Source: Chloroflexota bacterium (GTDB taxonomy: Bacteria; Chloroflexota; Ktedonobacteria; Ktedonobacterales; Ktedonobacteraceae). From it: DNA of 16,581 bases. Positions 1 to 7,145 of the stretch are shown piece by piece. The notes below the pieces were generated by a model, which saw only the letters and a list, made by a program, of their open reading frames with translations, did not search any database and was not told the origin of the DNA. The position numbers were made by a program, and so were the translations under genes. The stretch spans positions 1 to 16,581 of the forward strand of contig VBJK01000143.1 of the NCBI GenBank assembly GCA_005879655.1, in the 5' to 3' direction. Positions within the stretch are counted from its first letter, which is position 1. Every line of letters begins with the position of its first letter.

Positions 1-1270
1 CCTGCGCATATGCAGCACTTTGCGTTAGACGGTAGATGGCCGTATTGAGAAAGCCCAAACGTGCTTCCTTTGCCTGGTTAAAGAGGGCAATCATACCAGC
101 AGCAACAGGTGCGCCAACGCTGGTACCACCAATGGGAATAAGCACTGTTTTACCGGGCATTAGCGAGCTAGTGACAACCGGAACACCAGTTAACGGATCA
201 GCCACCAGCGCGATATCGGAGGCACCCCGCATCTTACCCTTAACCACATTTTGCTGGAAGTCAGGCAATGCAAAAGCTTTACTGATGCCGCCGCCGGTCG
301 CACCACCACCTTTGGCCGATTCATTCCAGGCTACTTCTCGTAGGTAGTTGCCTGCTTTGGTCGTCAGCAGTGTCGTGCCACCCACGCTCGTTACTAAAGG
401 ATCACTGGCAGGATAATTGACGCCCTGGGCAAGGGTGACAGGTTTGCCGTTGGCATCGCATTGCACAGTGCCTGCCCCGGAGTCGCCAGCTGAGGCAAAA
501 ACGGTCTGTTGTTGTGTGCGAGCCTTACGGAAGATCTCGTGTGCCGTTTGCAGAAATTTGGGGCCAAGACAGACTTCACTGGTACCGAAGCTTTGTGAGA
601 TCACACTCCCCATATTGTGAGTGACAGCAAACTTGGTGGCTTGCAGCAATGCCGTCAGTTGTCCCTGAATGGTTTTGTCTTTCGGATTTGCCAGTACAAG
701 GTTGATCGTAGCATCGGGCGCAATGGCATGTGCCCATTCCACATCTAATGCTATCTCACCTGCAAAACCCTTGTGGATGGGATCTTGTGCATTAAATGGC
801 GTGAGACCAAATGGGGTTATGATGTTAAGTTGGGGATCTTTCAAACCAAACAGCTGGTCAAAGCGGTGTAAGTCCGCGCGGATCGTGGGGGCTTGAAATG
901 CGTCAATAATCGTGATCGTCTGTCTTTTTCCTGTCATACCGGCCTTGAGTAGCGGCGCTATACCGTACGCCTGGCGCAATTGTTGTGGGCTATAGCACAG
1001 TGGGGGTTTTGGACTGGCAAGGCAAGCTACTTGCGCTTGATTGTCCTGTTCGGCCATCGCGACTGCCATCTCATACATCGGATGCATAGGAGTCACTTCT
1101 GTTAGCGTCTCCTCTAGAGCAGGATTGGTCGTATTGTTGTCTATGCCAGTGGCCTGTGCTTGCGGTTGAGGATGGAGCCATGTCATGCCGATGATCACAC
1201 CGAGCAAGATGACAAGAACGGCAACTACACTCACGAGAATGTAGAGTAAACGTTGCGAGAAATTTTTCAC
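1..1270 (-). CDS. S53 family (sedolisin/kumamolisin-like) serine protease, membrane-anchored, C-terminus outside window
   Basis: The minus strand is open from a GTG at 1270 to the left edge, giving 423 codons of a partial gene. An AGAGG ribosome site 6 nt upstream supports the GTG. Residues 8-32 form one hydrophobic segment, so the protein is anchored in or exported across the membrane. The S53 catalytic domain starts near residue 92 (CYSPQQLRQAYG). Expected catalytic residues are present: Glu172 and Asp176 (GEIALD), the oxyanion Asp263 (SAGDSG) and the nucleophile Ser384 (GGTSVGAP). S53 enzymes are usually acid-active, secreted endo- or tripeptidyl-peptidases. Only about 60 residues separate the membrane segment from the catalytic domain, too few for the roughly 150-200-residue Pro-kumamolisin propeptide. 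The C-terminal calcium-binding region lies outside the window. The family call is secure; the substrate is unknown. Confidence 0.93.
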   Translation of the reverse strand, partial: MKNFSQRLLYILVSVVAVLVILLGVIIGMTWLHPQPQAQATGIDNNTTNPALEETLTEVTPMHPMYEMAVAMAEQDNQAQVACLASPKPPLCYSPQQLRQAYGIAPLLKAGMTGKRQTITIIDAFQAPTIRADLHRFDQLFGLKDPQLNIITPFGLTPFNAQDPIHKGFAGEIALDVEWAHAIAPDATINLVLANPKDKTIQGQLTALLQATKFAVTHNMGSVISQSFGTSEVCLGPKFLQTAHEIFRKARTQQQTVFASAGDSGAGTVQCDANGKPVTLAQGVNYPASDPLVTSVGGTTLLTTKAGNYLREVAWNESAKGGGATGGGISKAFALPDFQQNVVKGKMRGASDIALVADPLTGVPVVTSSLMPGKTVLIPIGGTSVGAPVAAGMIALFNQAKEARLGFLNTAIYRLTQSAAYAQ

Positions 1271-1420
1271 AATCTGCCTCTCTTAACTGATAAGTGTTTA
1301 ACTACCTGGGAATGTGAGCATGGTCTTGCTCAACTATACCCAAACTCGAAAGTAATTAGAGGCGATTATGCTCTTTCTTTTTAGGATGGAGATACGGAGT
1401 TTTCGTCGTTGTTCATCTAG
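1271..1420. other. Upstream region of the S53 protease gene
   Basis: AT-richer non-coding stretch between the protease start and the repeat block. It presumably holds the protease promoter on the minus strand. A TATAGT hexamer can be read on the minus strand near 1334-1339, but no convincing -35 box lies at the right distance, so I do not assign a promoter. Confidence 0.4.
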
Positions 1421-1470
1421 CAACCACCCTTGCACCGCCCCGCCTGCGGCGGCAGGGCAACCACAAGGGA

Positions 1471-1680
1471 TTGTCCAATATGCATCAACCTAACGCTTGA
1501 CAGCAGGATTGCAAAGGGCTGCAAGCCCTTTGACGGGGTTTGGGGTGTCCCCAAAAACCTCTTTTCTTCGCCGCCGCAGGCGGCGAGAGGAGTGAAAGGG
1601 AGAGCTTGGGGACACCCCGAACCCCGCCAGGGGACGGCAGTCCCCTGGACCCCCGGCTTAGGTTGATGCGTATTGGGCAA
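1471..1680. repeat. Structured repeat element, copy 1 (nested hairpins inside a 23-bp terminal inverted repeat)
   Basis: The terminal arms at 1471-1493 and 1658-1680 are inverted copies with two mismatches. Inside are: a hairpin AAAGGGCT/AGCCCTTT (1513-1520 with 1524-1531); a 20-bp stem pairing 1534-1553 with 1607-1626, whose single mismatch would be a G-U pair in RNA; an inner hairpin GCCGCC-gca-GGCGGC (1570-1584); and a 9-bp stem with a GGCA loop (1627-1648). It is preceded by GGGCAACCACAAGGGA (1455-1470). The core is homologous to 5877-5952. ORFs across it are byproducts of the palindromes. It could be a non-autonomous mobile repeat (REP/MITE-like) or a transcribed structured RNA. Confidence 0.75.
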
Positions 1681-1764
1681 CCACAAGGGATTGCCCCTAC
1701 AATGGTACGGAACACCTCGCAGGCTGATTCGTACCATTGTAGGGGCAATCCCTTGTGGTTGCCC
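1675..1764. repeat. Perfect 35-bp inverted repeat with 20-bp loop
   Basis: Bases 1675-1709 are the exact reverse complement of 1730-1764, separated by 20 bp. The arms carry GGGCAACCACAAGGGATT and its complement, a motif that recurs through the repeat block. It could form a cruciform in DNA or a very stable hairpin in RNA. It overlaps the end of the neighbouring structured element by 6 bp. Confidence 0.9.
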
Positions 1765-1790
1765 TGCCGCCGCAGGCGGCTCTGCGCGGG

Positions 1791-2038
1791 CTTATTTGAC
1801 TGGTATTGTCCCTCGTGGTTGCCCTGCCGCCGTAAGCGGCGGTGTGGCTACGCTTATTTGACTGGTATTGTCCCTCGTGGTTGCCCTGCCGCCGCAAGCG
1901 GCGGTGTGGCTACGCTTATTTGACTGGTATTGCCCCTTGTGGTTGCCCTGCCGCCGCAAGCGGCGGTGTGGCTATGCTTATTTGACTGGTATTGTCCCTT
2001 GTGGTTGCCCTGGGCGGGATTATTGCCCAAGGCGGGAT
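1791..2038. repeat. Tandem array of 62-bp repeats, four units
   Basis: Units begin with CTTATTTGACTGGTATTG at 1791, 1853, 1915 and 1977, giving an exact 62-bp period three times. The first three units each contain TGTGGTTGCCC or CGTGGTTGCCC followed by a palindrome such as GCCGCCGCAAGCGGC, so each can fold into a hairpin. The fourth unit diverges after GTGGTTGCCCTG into the 18-bp repeats that follow. A repeat-type palindrome upstream at 1765-1779 suggests an older, degenerate unit to the left. The period is not a multiple of three and the frames are not conserved, so this is not coding. Confidence 0.9.
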
Positions 2039-2046
2039 TATTGCCC
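2013..2046. repeat. Two direct copies of a 16-bp motif, period 18
   Basis: GGCGGGATTATTGCCC occurs at 2013-2028 and 2031-2046. It sits between the 62-bp array and the end of the E2 gene. On the E2 strand this is the immediate 3' region; no hairpin followed by a T-run was found, so transcription of the operon may read into the repeats. Confidence 0.8.
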
Positions 2047-2073
2047 TGGTATTGTCCCTTGTGGGGGGAGTAA

Positions 2074-3354
2074 CTACCCTAAAAGCGCATACGGATTTTG
2101 CAACAGCCGCTTCACCTCTTGCAGGAAACGAGCCACCATAGCCCCATACAGAATACGATGGTCAGCGGAAAGCGTCAGCGGCATGATATCGCGAATTACG
2201 GGCTGCCCATCAACGGGCACAAAAGTCTTGCGTATAGCCGCAACCGCCAGAATAGCCGCCTCAGGTGGATTAATCACCGCAACGAAGCTGCTCACATCCA
2301 TCATGCCCAGATTAGAGATCGAGAACGTCCCACCACTCAGATCAGCAACCGTCAGCCGACCAGCTTTAGCCTTCTCCGCCAGTGCCTTCGTCTCACGAGC
2401 AATCGTACGCACACCCTTCAGATTAACATCGCGGATAACCGGCACCACTAGTCCGTTGGGAATATCAACCGCACAACCGATATTGATATGCTTGTGACGC
2501 AGGAATTGCCCGTCTTTATATGAACTATTGACCTCCGGGAACTTCTCTAAAGCTAATGCACAGGCTTTGATCACCAGATCATTCACGCTGATCTTTACAT
2601 CCCCCTCGCTAGCGGCATTGAGCGTTGGGCGTAGTGTCAGCAGATCGGTCATATCGACTTCATTGCTAATATAAAAATGTGGCACAGTCTGCTTTGATTC
2701 GGTCAGACGCCGTGCCACGGTTTTTTGCATAGTGGTCAGCGCAACGACATCAACATCAGCAGGAACGGCTTCCACTGGTGCAGGTGCTGCGGGTGCTACT
2801 GGCGTAACTGGTAAGGGCGCTGCCACAGGTTGAGCGACAGCAGGTGCTGCATGCCGCTTCTCAAGATAGTCTTCCAGGTCGTCGCGTATGATACGACCAC
2901 TGGGGCCACTGCCCTGAACCAAGCGTAAGTCAATACCATGCTCTTCAGCAATACGGCGTGCCAGGGGTGAGACTTTTATACGAGTACCATTATCGGAAAT
3001 TGGTGCAGGTACTTGCACTGCGGGCTGAGAGGTAGTGGCTCTTGCAGCACTATTCGCTGTGGCAAGCTGAGCGGCAGGTGCACTCTTCGTAGCGGGCTGG
3101 GCAGACTTCTGGACGCTTTGACCAGTACCAATGATAGCGATCGCCTGACCAATGGCCGCGACCTCGCCCTCGTGTACCAGAATCTGTTCTAGAATGCCAG
3201 CATTATACGCCTCGATCTCCATATTGGCTTTATCGGTCTCAACTTCAGCAATAATATCGCCCTTCTTAACCTGATCACCTGTTTTTTTTAGCCAGCGCGT
3301 AATCGTACCCTCTTGCATAGTATCGCTGAGCCGGGGCATACTTACTTCAGGCAT
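2074..3354 (-). CDS. pdhC: Dihydrolipoyllysine acyltransferase (E2) of the pyruvate/2-oxo acid dehydrogenase complex
   Basis: This E2 core enzyme carries the acyl group on a swinging lipoyl arm and passes it to CoA. The 426-aa protein has one lipoyl domain (residues 2-76, lipoyl Lys42 in ETDKAN), an Ala/Pro-rich linker, a peripheral subunit-binding domain (about 127-163), a second Ala/Pro linker (165-200) and the catalytic acyltransferase domain (about 203-426). The C-terminal catalytic motif is DHRILYG, with His399 in place and Tyr403 where HxxxDG has Asp. From memory, plastid/cyanobacterial-type and some other E2 proteins carry the same Tyr, so it is probably active. It is the last gene of the operon. 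Its ribosome site (AAGGAG) is inside the last codons of E1 beta, implying translational coupling. Pyruvate rather than branched-chain oxo acids is the likely substrate, but this is not proven. No E3 gene is in the window. Confidence 0.93.
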   Translation of the reverse strand: MPEVSMPRLSDTMQEGTITRWLKKTGDQVKKGDIIAEVETDKANMEIEAYNAGILEQILVHEGEVAAIGQAIAIIGTGQSVQKSAQPATKSAPAAQLATANSAARATTSQPAVQVPAPISDNGTRIKVSPLARRIAEEHGIDLRLVQGSGPSGRIIRDDLEDYLEKRHAAPAVAQPVAAPLPVTPVAPAAPAPVEAVPADVDVVALTTMQKTVARRLTESKQTVPHFYISNEVDMTDLLTLRPTLNAASEGDVKISVNDLVIKACALALEKFPEVNSSYKDGQFLRHKHINIGCAVDIPNGLVVPVIRDVNLKGVRTIARETKALAEKAKAGRLTVADLSGGTFSISNLGMMDVSSFVAVINPPEAAILAVAAIRKTFVPVDGQPVIRDIMPLTLSADHRILYGAMVARFLQEVKRLLQNPYALLG

Positions 3355-3359
3355 GGACT

Positions 3360-4284
3360 TTATCTCCTTCGTCGGCGTGGAGCGATCTCGTTTATGACAT
3401 CGATCAATTGTTTCGTACTCGTAAGTGCAGCAATTTCGAGCGGCTTGGCATATGGCAGGGGAACTTCAACACTGGCAACGCGTTTGATGGGGGCATCCAG
3501 ATAGTCGAAGGCATCCTCCTGAATCAGTGCGGCAATCTCAGCTCCAATCCCGTACGTACGCCAATCTTCCTCAAAGACAATAGCGCGGTTCGTCTTTTTG
3601 ACGGAGTTGACAATAGTCTCTTTGTCCAGCGGACGCAATGAGCGTAGGTCAACAACCTCAATACTCAAACCACTCTCTCGCTCGATGCGGCGCGCCACAT
3701 CCAGGGCCACCGTCGCCATGCGTGAGTAGCTCACAATCGTGAGATCATTGCCTTCCTTCATCACCTTCGCCTTGCCAAATGGGATCGTATAGTCGCCATC
3801 CGCAACTTCACCCTTGGTATTGTATAACGCCAGATTTTCCAGGAAGAGTACTGGATTGTTATCACGAATAGGCGAACCAGGTTTCCAGATTCTGAGAGTG
3901 TGTGGCAGAGAGTTGCTGACCTCCGCCGCCAGGGGTACGAATGACCAGAGGCACCGGACACTGTCCACCAAACATGTAGTAGATCTTTGCAGCATGGTTG
4001 ACAATCTCATCCATTGCCAGAATGATAAAGTTGATCGTCATAATCTCGACTACTGGACGCAAGCCCAGCATGGCTGCACCAGCTGCAAGACCAACAAAAC
4101 CATTCTCACTAATAGGTGTGTCAACAATACGTTTAGAACCAAATTCTTTGAGCAGACCGGCAGTAATCTTATAAGATCCCTCAAAGACACCAATCTCTTC
4201 TCCCATAAGGAAGACGTTTTCATCGCGTAGCAACTCTTCACGCAAAGTATCGTGCAGCGCCTGTCGAAACGTTACTTCAGCCAT
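3360..4284 (-). pseudogene. pdhB: Pyruvate dehydrogenase E1 component, beta subunit, disrupted by an internal out-of-frame deletion
   Basis: From ATG 4284 the frame encodes a normal E1 beta N-terminus: TPP-activating Glu60 (ISENGF) and the conserved His129 (SATHSQ). It continues to Trp136-Phe137, then stops at a TGA (3862-3864). The next frame resumes at IRDNNPVLFLEN (from 3869) and gives 169 residues of intact transketolase C-terminal domain, ending at 3360. Compared with the family (e.g. human E1 beta between WY and IRDNN), about 24 residues are missing; only 4 nt (GCCT, 3870-3873) remain in their place. This implies loss of about 68 bp with a frameshift. Ribosomal slippage could not restore the missing residues. 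E1 alpha and beta form the decarboxylase heterotetramer, so the complex should not work from this copy. An assembly error at this spot is the main alternative. Confidence 0.88.
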
Positions 4285-4304
4285 ATTACGTTATATCCTT
4301 CCCG

Positions 4305-5354
4305 CTAAGCCTGATCGTCGGCATAGACGTAGTCGAACAAAGTATCTTCAGAGGGGAAAGGACTGTCTTCAGCGAACCTAACAGCTTCTTCTACCTCTTG
4401 TTCAACCTGGTAATCGATCGCACGTATCTTGTCATCGTCTAGCAAGCCTGCCGCCCTCAGACGCTTAGCGAAGAAGTCAATGGGATCGAGCGTGCGCCCC
4501 CTCAGTACTTCTTCCTTATCGCGGTACTGATCTGGATCAACCACAGAGTGCCCTTTGAAGCGGAAACTGACAGCTTCGATCAGCACCGGTTCATGCTGTT
4601 CGCGTGCGACTCTGGCAGCTCTCAACATAGCATCCCGCACCGCTAGCACATCAGTACCATCCACGCGCTCACTCAGAATATCATAGGCGCAAGCTTTACG
4701 GTACAGCTCAGGAATGGCAGAGCCTTTTTCAACCTTTAGACCCATGCCGTACCCATTATTAACGATAAAGAAGATAACAGGTAGATGATAGATCTTAGCG
4801 AGATTGAGCGACTCATGGAATGGGCCACCGTTTGTTGCGCCATCGCCCATCTGACAAGCGACAATCTCGCTCCCACCTTTATACTTGACGGCAAAGGCCG
4901 CGCCAGCTGCGAGCGGCAACTGTCCACCGACGATGCCATAACCGCCCATAAAACGGCGCTCTTTGTCAAAAAGGTGCATCGAGCCTCCACGGCCTCGTGC
5001 GCAGCCGGTGACTTTCCCGAATAACTCGGCCATGGTCGCGTTGGCTGAAATGCCCCGGCATAACGCATAGCCGTGCTCGCGATAGTTGGTATAGACATAG
5101 TCAGTTGGTGCAAGGCCCGCGCAGAAACCAACGACCGTTGCCTCTTCGCCGAGATTGAGATGGCAGTAACCGCCGATGCGTGCCTTTCTGTACATCTCTG
5201 AGGATTTTTCCTCAAACTGACGAATAAGCACCATGTTGTGATAATAAGCGAGCAGAGTGTCCTTATCCTCATTCTCAGGTAAGGTAGCAATGCCTGGCTC
5301 ACTGGTAGCACTGGTGCCGGATGCTTTTACTTGTTTCTTTTGTTCCGTATTCAT
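4305..5354 (-). CDS. pdhA: Pyruvate dehydrogenase E1 component, alpha subunit
   Basis: Thiamine-diphosphate-dependent decarboxylase subunit, 349 aa, a normal length for bacterial E1 alpha. The TPP-binding motif runs from GDG (170-172, GDGATNGGPFHE) to NN (199-200). Also visible are the conserved RGRGGSMH segment (121-127), the GGQLPLAAGAA stretch and the active-site loop HSVVDPDQYRDKEEV. The first 30 residues are polar and low-complexity, as is common. ATG 5354 is preceded by CAGGAG at a suitable distance. It is the first gene of the operon; E1 beta follows after 20 nt. The sequence of this subunit looks intact although its partner is broken. Confidence 0.95.
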   Translation of the reverse strand: MNTEQKKQVKASGTSATSEPGIATLPENEDKDTLLAYYHNMVLIRQFEEKSSEMYRKARIGGYCHLNLGEEATVVGFCAGLAPTDYVYTNYREHGYALCRGISANATMAELFGKVTGCARGRGGSMHLFDKERRFMGGYGIVGGQLPLAAGAAFAVKYKGGSEIVACQMGDGATNGGPFHESLNLAKIYHLPVIFFIVNNGYGMGLKVEKGSAIPELYRKACAYDILSERVDGTDVLAVRDAMLRAARVAREQHEPVLIEAVSFRFKGHSVVDPDQYRDKEEVLRGRTLDPIDFFAKRLRAAGLLDDDKIRAIDYQVEQEVEEAVRFAEDSPFPSEDTLFDYVYADDQA

Positions 5355-5469
5355 GACGGCTCCTGGTCTTTTCTTCGCTACACGTGGGAAGCTATCAATC
5401 GGCTACGCCCTGGCCTGTTCCTTTGTCTATGCTCTTCCTTCCACACAAGTAGTCTGCAATAGCTATACT

Positions 5470-5499
5470 ATGATAGCCCATAGGTAAACTCTTTTACAA
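5470..5499 (-). promoter_or_regulatory. Possible promoter of the pdh operon
   Basis: On the minus strand TTGTAA (5499-5494) and TATCAT (5475-5470) are spaced by 18 bp and point toward pdhA, about 115 nt before its start codon. The match is only moderate and nothing confirms it. Confidence 0.3.
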
Positions 5500-5834
5500 A
5501 GGATAAGCCTTTGAATGCTATAATAAGTTTCCCAAAAATCTGTTTCAGTAGTTGTTATTGATGATGGTCTTCCTCACTCCTATTGTACGATAGGCTCCTC
5601 GTTACTCACAGCTGATTAAGGCCGTAACAAGGCCGTAACATCGTTGCTTCGACATTGCCCGCACCTGACTGAGGCTCTAACATCGCCGATTCGACTGTGT
5701 AGTATAACATTGTTAGCCAGCTATAGGTAGGCCCCAAAAAGTACATATTTGTGTGTGATTCAGCATGTCTCATACACGTACTACAAGATTCAAACCTGCC
5801 CAAGTAAGACCCCACCCCCGCGCGGCAACCACAA
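5500..5834. other. Non-coding region with short direct repeats
   Basis: No convincing gene. An 11-bp unit AAGGCCGTAAC is tandemly duplicated at 5618-5628 and 5629-5639. A longer imperfect direct repeat follows, TAACATCG-N2-G-N-TTCGAC, at 5636-5653 and 5678-5695 (42-bp period). These lie between the pdh operon and the divergent HTH-GAF gene and could be binding sites or just slippage products. Confidence 0.6.
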
Positions 5835-5983
5835 GGCTTGTGCGTTTACCCGAAATGACGGAAAAGCTGGTGGTGCAGGAGGGCGGCTAGCCCTCCTGAC
5901 GGGGTGTGGGATGTCCCCGCAACCTCTTTTTTCCTCTGCCGCCGAAGGCGGCAAAACAGACAAAACGGGTAAACGCACAAGCC
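5835..5983. repeat. Structured repeat element, copy 2
   Basis: The closing arms 5835-5852 and 5966-5983 are perfect 18-bp inverted repeats (GGCTTGTGCGTTTACCCG and complement). Inside is a hairpin AGGAGGGC/GCCCTCCT (5877-5884 with 5890-5897), then TGACGGGGTGTGGGATGTCC and an AACCTCTTTT stretch, then GCCGCCGAAGGCGGC (5938-5952). Order and sequence match 1513-1584 of copy 1. It lacks the second half present in copy 1. GCAACCACAAGG just outside the arm matches the motif flanking copy 1. The short ORFs across it are not credible genes. Confidence 0.72.
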
Positions 5984-6005
5984 CTGGCCCTTGACCCATC
6001 TAGCA

Positions 6006-6034
6006 TTGACAGAGGGTTATAGATCTGCTAGTAT
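6006..6034 (+). promoter_or_regulatory. Sigma-70-type promoter of the HTH-GAF gene
   Basis: TTGACA (6006-6011), a 17-bp spacer and TAGTAT (6029-6034) form a near-consensus promoter. The predicted start is near 6041, about 45 nt before the ATG at 6086. This is the best promoter match in the window. Confidence 0.7.
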
Positions 6035-6085
6035 TAAAACACCAAGAATTGAAACTTCTTTAAGAAGGTTGTAGAGTTTAAAGAT

Positions 6086-7126
6086 ATGGCAAATATCCCT
6101 TATTGGCGTGAATTATTAGGAAATATAATTCAAGACGCACAAGAAAAACAACGCATTGTTAGTGTGTTGAATGTCAATGCGGTGACAATCACCCGTTGGG
6201 CGAATAATACTTCTAATCCTCGCATGCAGCATTTACGACACTTAGTCACGGTACTCCCACCAGATATGCGTAATGCCATGATCGAGTCCATTACAGAAGA
6301 ATATCCTGATTTCTCTATTACAGCCAGTATTCTCAACCATGATGAAGAGCAGGATGAAATTCCGTCAACCTTCTATTCACGCGTCTTCAATACCTATGTG
6401 ATGACGCCAAAGATGCAACGCGCTTGGTTTATCACCAATCAGGTCCTGCAACAGGCCTTGAATCACCTCGATCCTTACCAGCTAGGCATGGCGATCACCC
6501 TTGTCCAATGCATGCCGCCCTCGCTGGATGGCAAGGTCTGTAGCTTACGTGAGCGTACAGGGTACGGTACTCCACCCTGGAGTGTGAATCTGGAACCTTA
6601 TACGGTCTTTCTGGGTGCCGAATCGCTGGCCGGGCATGTTGTTGGTTCGTGCCATCCAAGGTTCATTCAAGACAATGATGAGCACAAAGGGATCGTGCCC
6701 GCACATTGGGTGGAATGGGAGAAAAGCGCTGCGGCCTATCCCATCTTCTGCTCCGGTAAAGTTGCAGGTTGCCTTGTCGTTTCCAGTACAGTACCCAATT
6801 ATTTCCTGCCATACCGTCAGAAACTCATACAATACTATACAGAGCTGCTTGTACTGATTTTTGAATCCCATGAGTTCTATGATATAGAAGCTATTAATCT
6901 GCGTATTATGCCTTATTATCGCACTCAGGTGGAGCACTTGACGAATTTTCGTCAGCGTGTCTCCTCTCTCATCACCGAAAGGTTACGCAACGGGGAATCA
7001 GTTGACTGGCGACACGCTGAAGCATTGGTCTGGCAACAGATAGAAGCAGAACTTTTAACCATGCCTCCTTATACAGGTGTGGAGGAAGATCATCACTCGT
7101 CTTCTACGCCGTCACCAGATGAGTAA
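6086..7126 (+). CDS. Helix-turn-helix / GAF-like domain protein, putative sensor-regulator
   Basis: 346 aa. Residues 5-60 resemble an XRE/Cro-type helix-turn-helix (YWRELLGNII, then VNAVTITRWANNTSNP as the recognition region, then a leucine-rich helix). Residues about 105-265 have the alternating pattern of a GAF sensor domain (LAGHVVGSCHPRFI, AAYPIFCSGKVAGCLVVSST, LIQYYTELLVLIFESHEF). The C-terminus is helical with an acidic, Ser-rich tail. From memory, this architecture is common in Ktedonobacteria; ligand and targets are unknown. It is divergent from the pdh operon but more than 700 bp away, so regulation of pdh is only a possibility. The ribosome site is weak: AGAAGG lies about 17 nt from the ATG. 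Confidence 0.65.
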   Translation: MANIPYWRELLGNIIQDAQEKQRIVSVLNVNAVTITRWANNTSNPRMQHLRHLVTVLPPDMRNAMIESITEEYPDFSITASILNHDEEQDEIPSTFYSRVFNTYVMTPKMQRAWFITNQVLQQALNHLDPYQLGMAITLVQCMPPSLDGKVCSLRERTGYGTPPWSVNLEPYTVFLGAESLAGHVVGSCHPRFIQDNDEHKGIVPAHWVEWEKSAAAYPIFCSGKVAGCLVVSSTVPNYFLPYRQKLIQYYTELLVLIFESHEFYDIEAINLRIMPYYRTQVEHLTNFRQRVSSLITERLRNGESVDWRHAEALVWQQIEAELLTMPPYTGVEEDHHSSSTPSPDE

Positions 7127-7145
7127 ATTCCTGTCTTTTTGTCAA

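Noticed and set aside
1417..1923. Several overlapping ORFs on both strands (78-127 codons) in the repeat block
   Set aside because: They follow palindromic and tandem repeats, show repetitive translations in all frames, lack ribosome sites and match no family.
1791..2038. CRISPR array
   Set aside because: The 62-bp units abut with no unique spacers, and no cas gene is present.
1868..2497. 209-codon plus-strand ORF
   Set aside because: Its first part is 62-bp repeat and the rest is antisense to the well-supported E2 gene.
3862..3876. Programmed ribosomal frameshift in E1 beta
   Set aside because: A shift would not restore the roughly 24 conserved residues missing at the junction, and no slippery sequence is evident.
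3360..4010. Separate 216-codon gene starting at 4010
   Set aside because: Its first 45-50 codons are out-of-frame E1 beta sequence; only the part from about 3869 is real E1 beta C-terminus.
4736..5311. 191-codon minus-strand ORF
   Set aside because: It is an alternative frame of the E1 alpha gene and its translation resembles no family.
5749..5999. ORFs on both strands over the second structured element
   Set aside because: They span the hairpin repeats, and their translations are Gly/Pro/Ala-rich like those of the other copy; no ribosome site.
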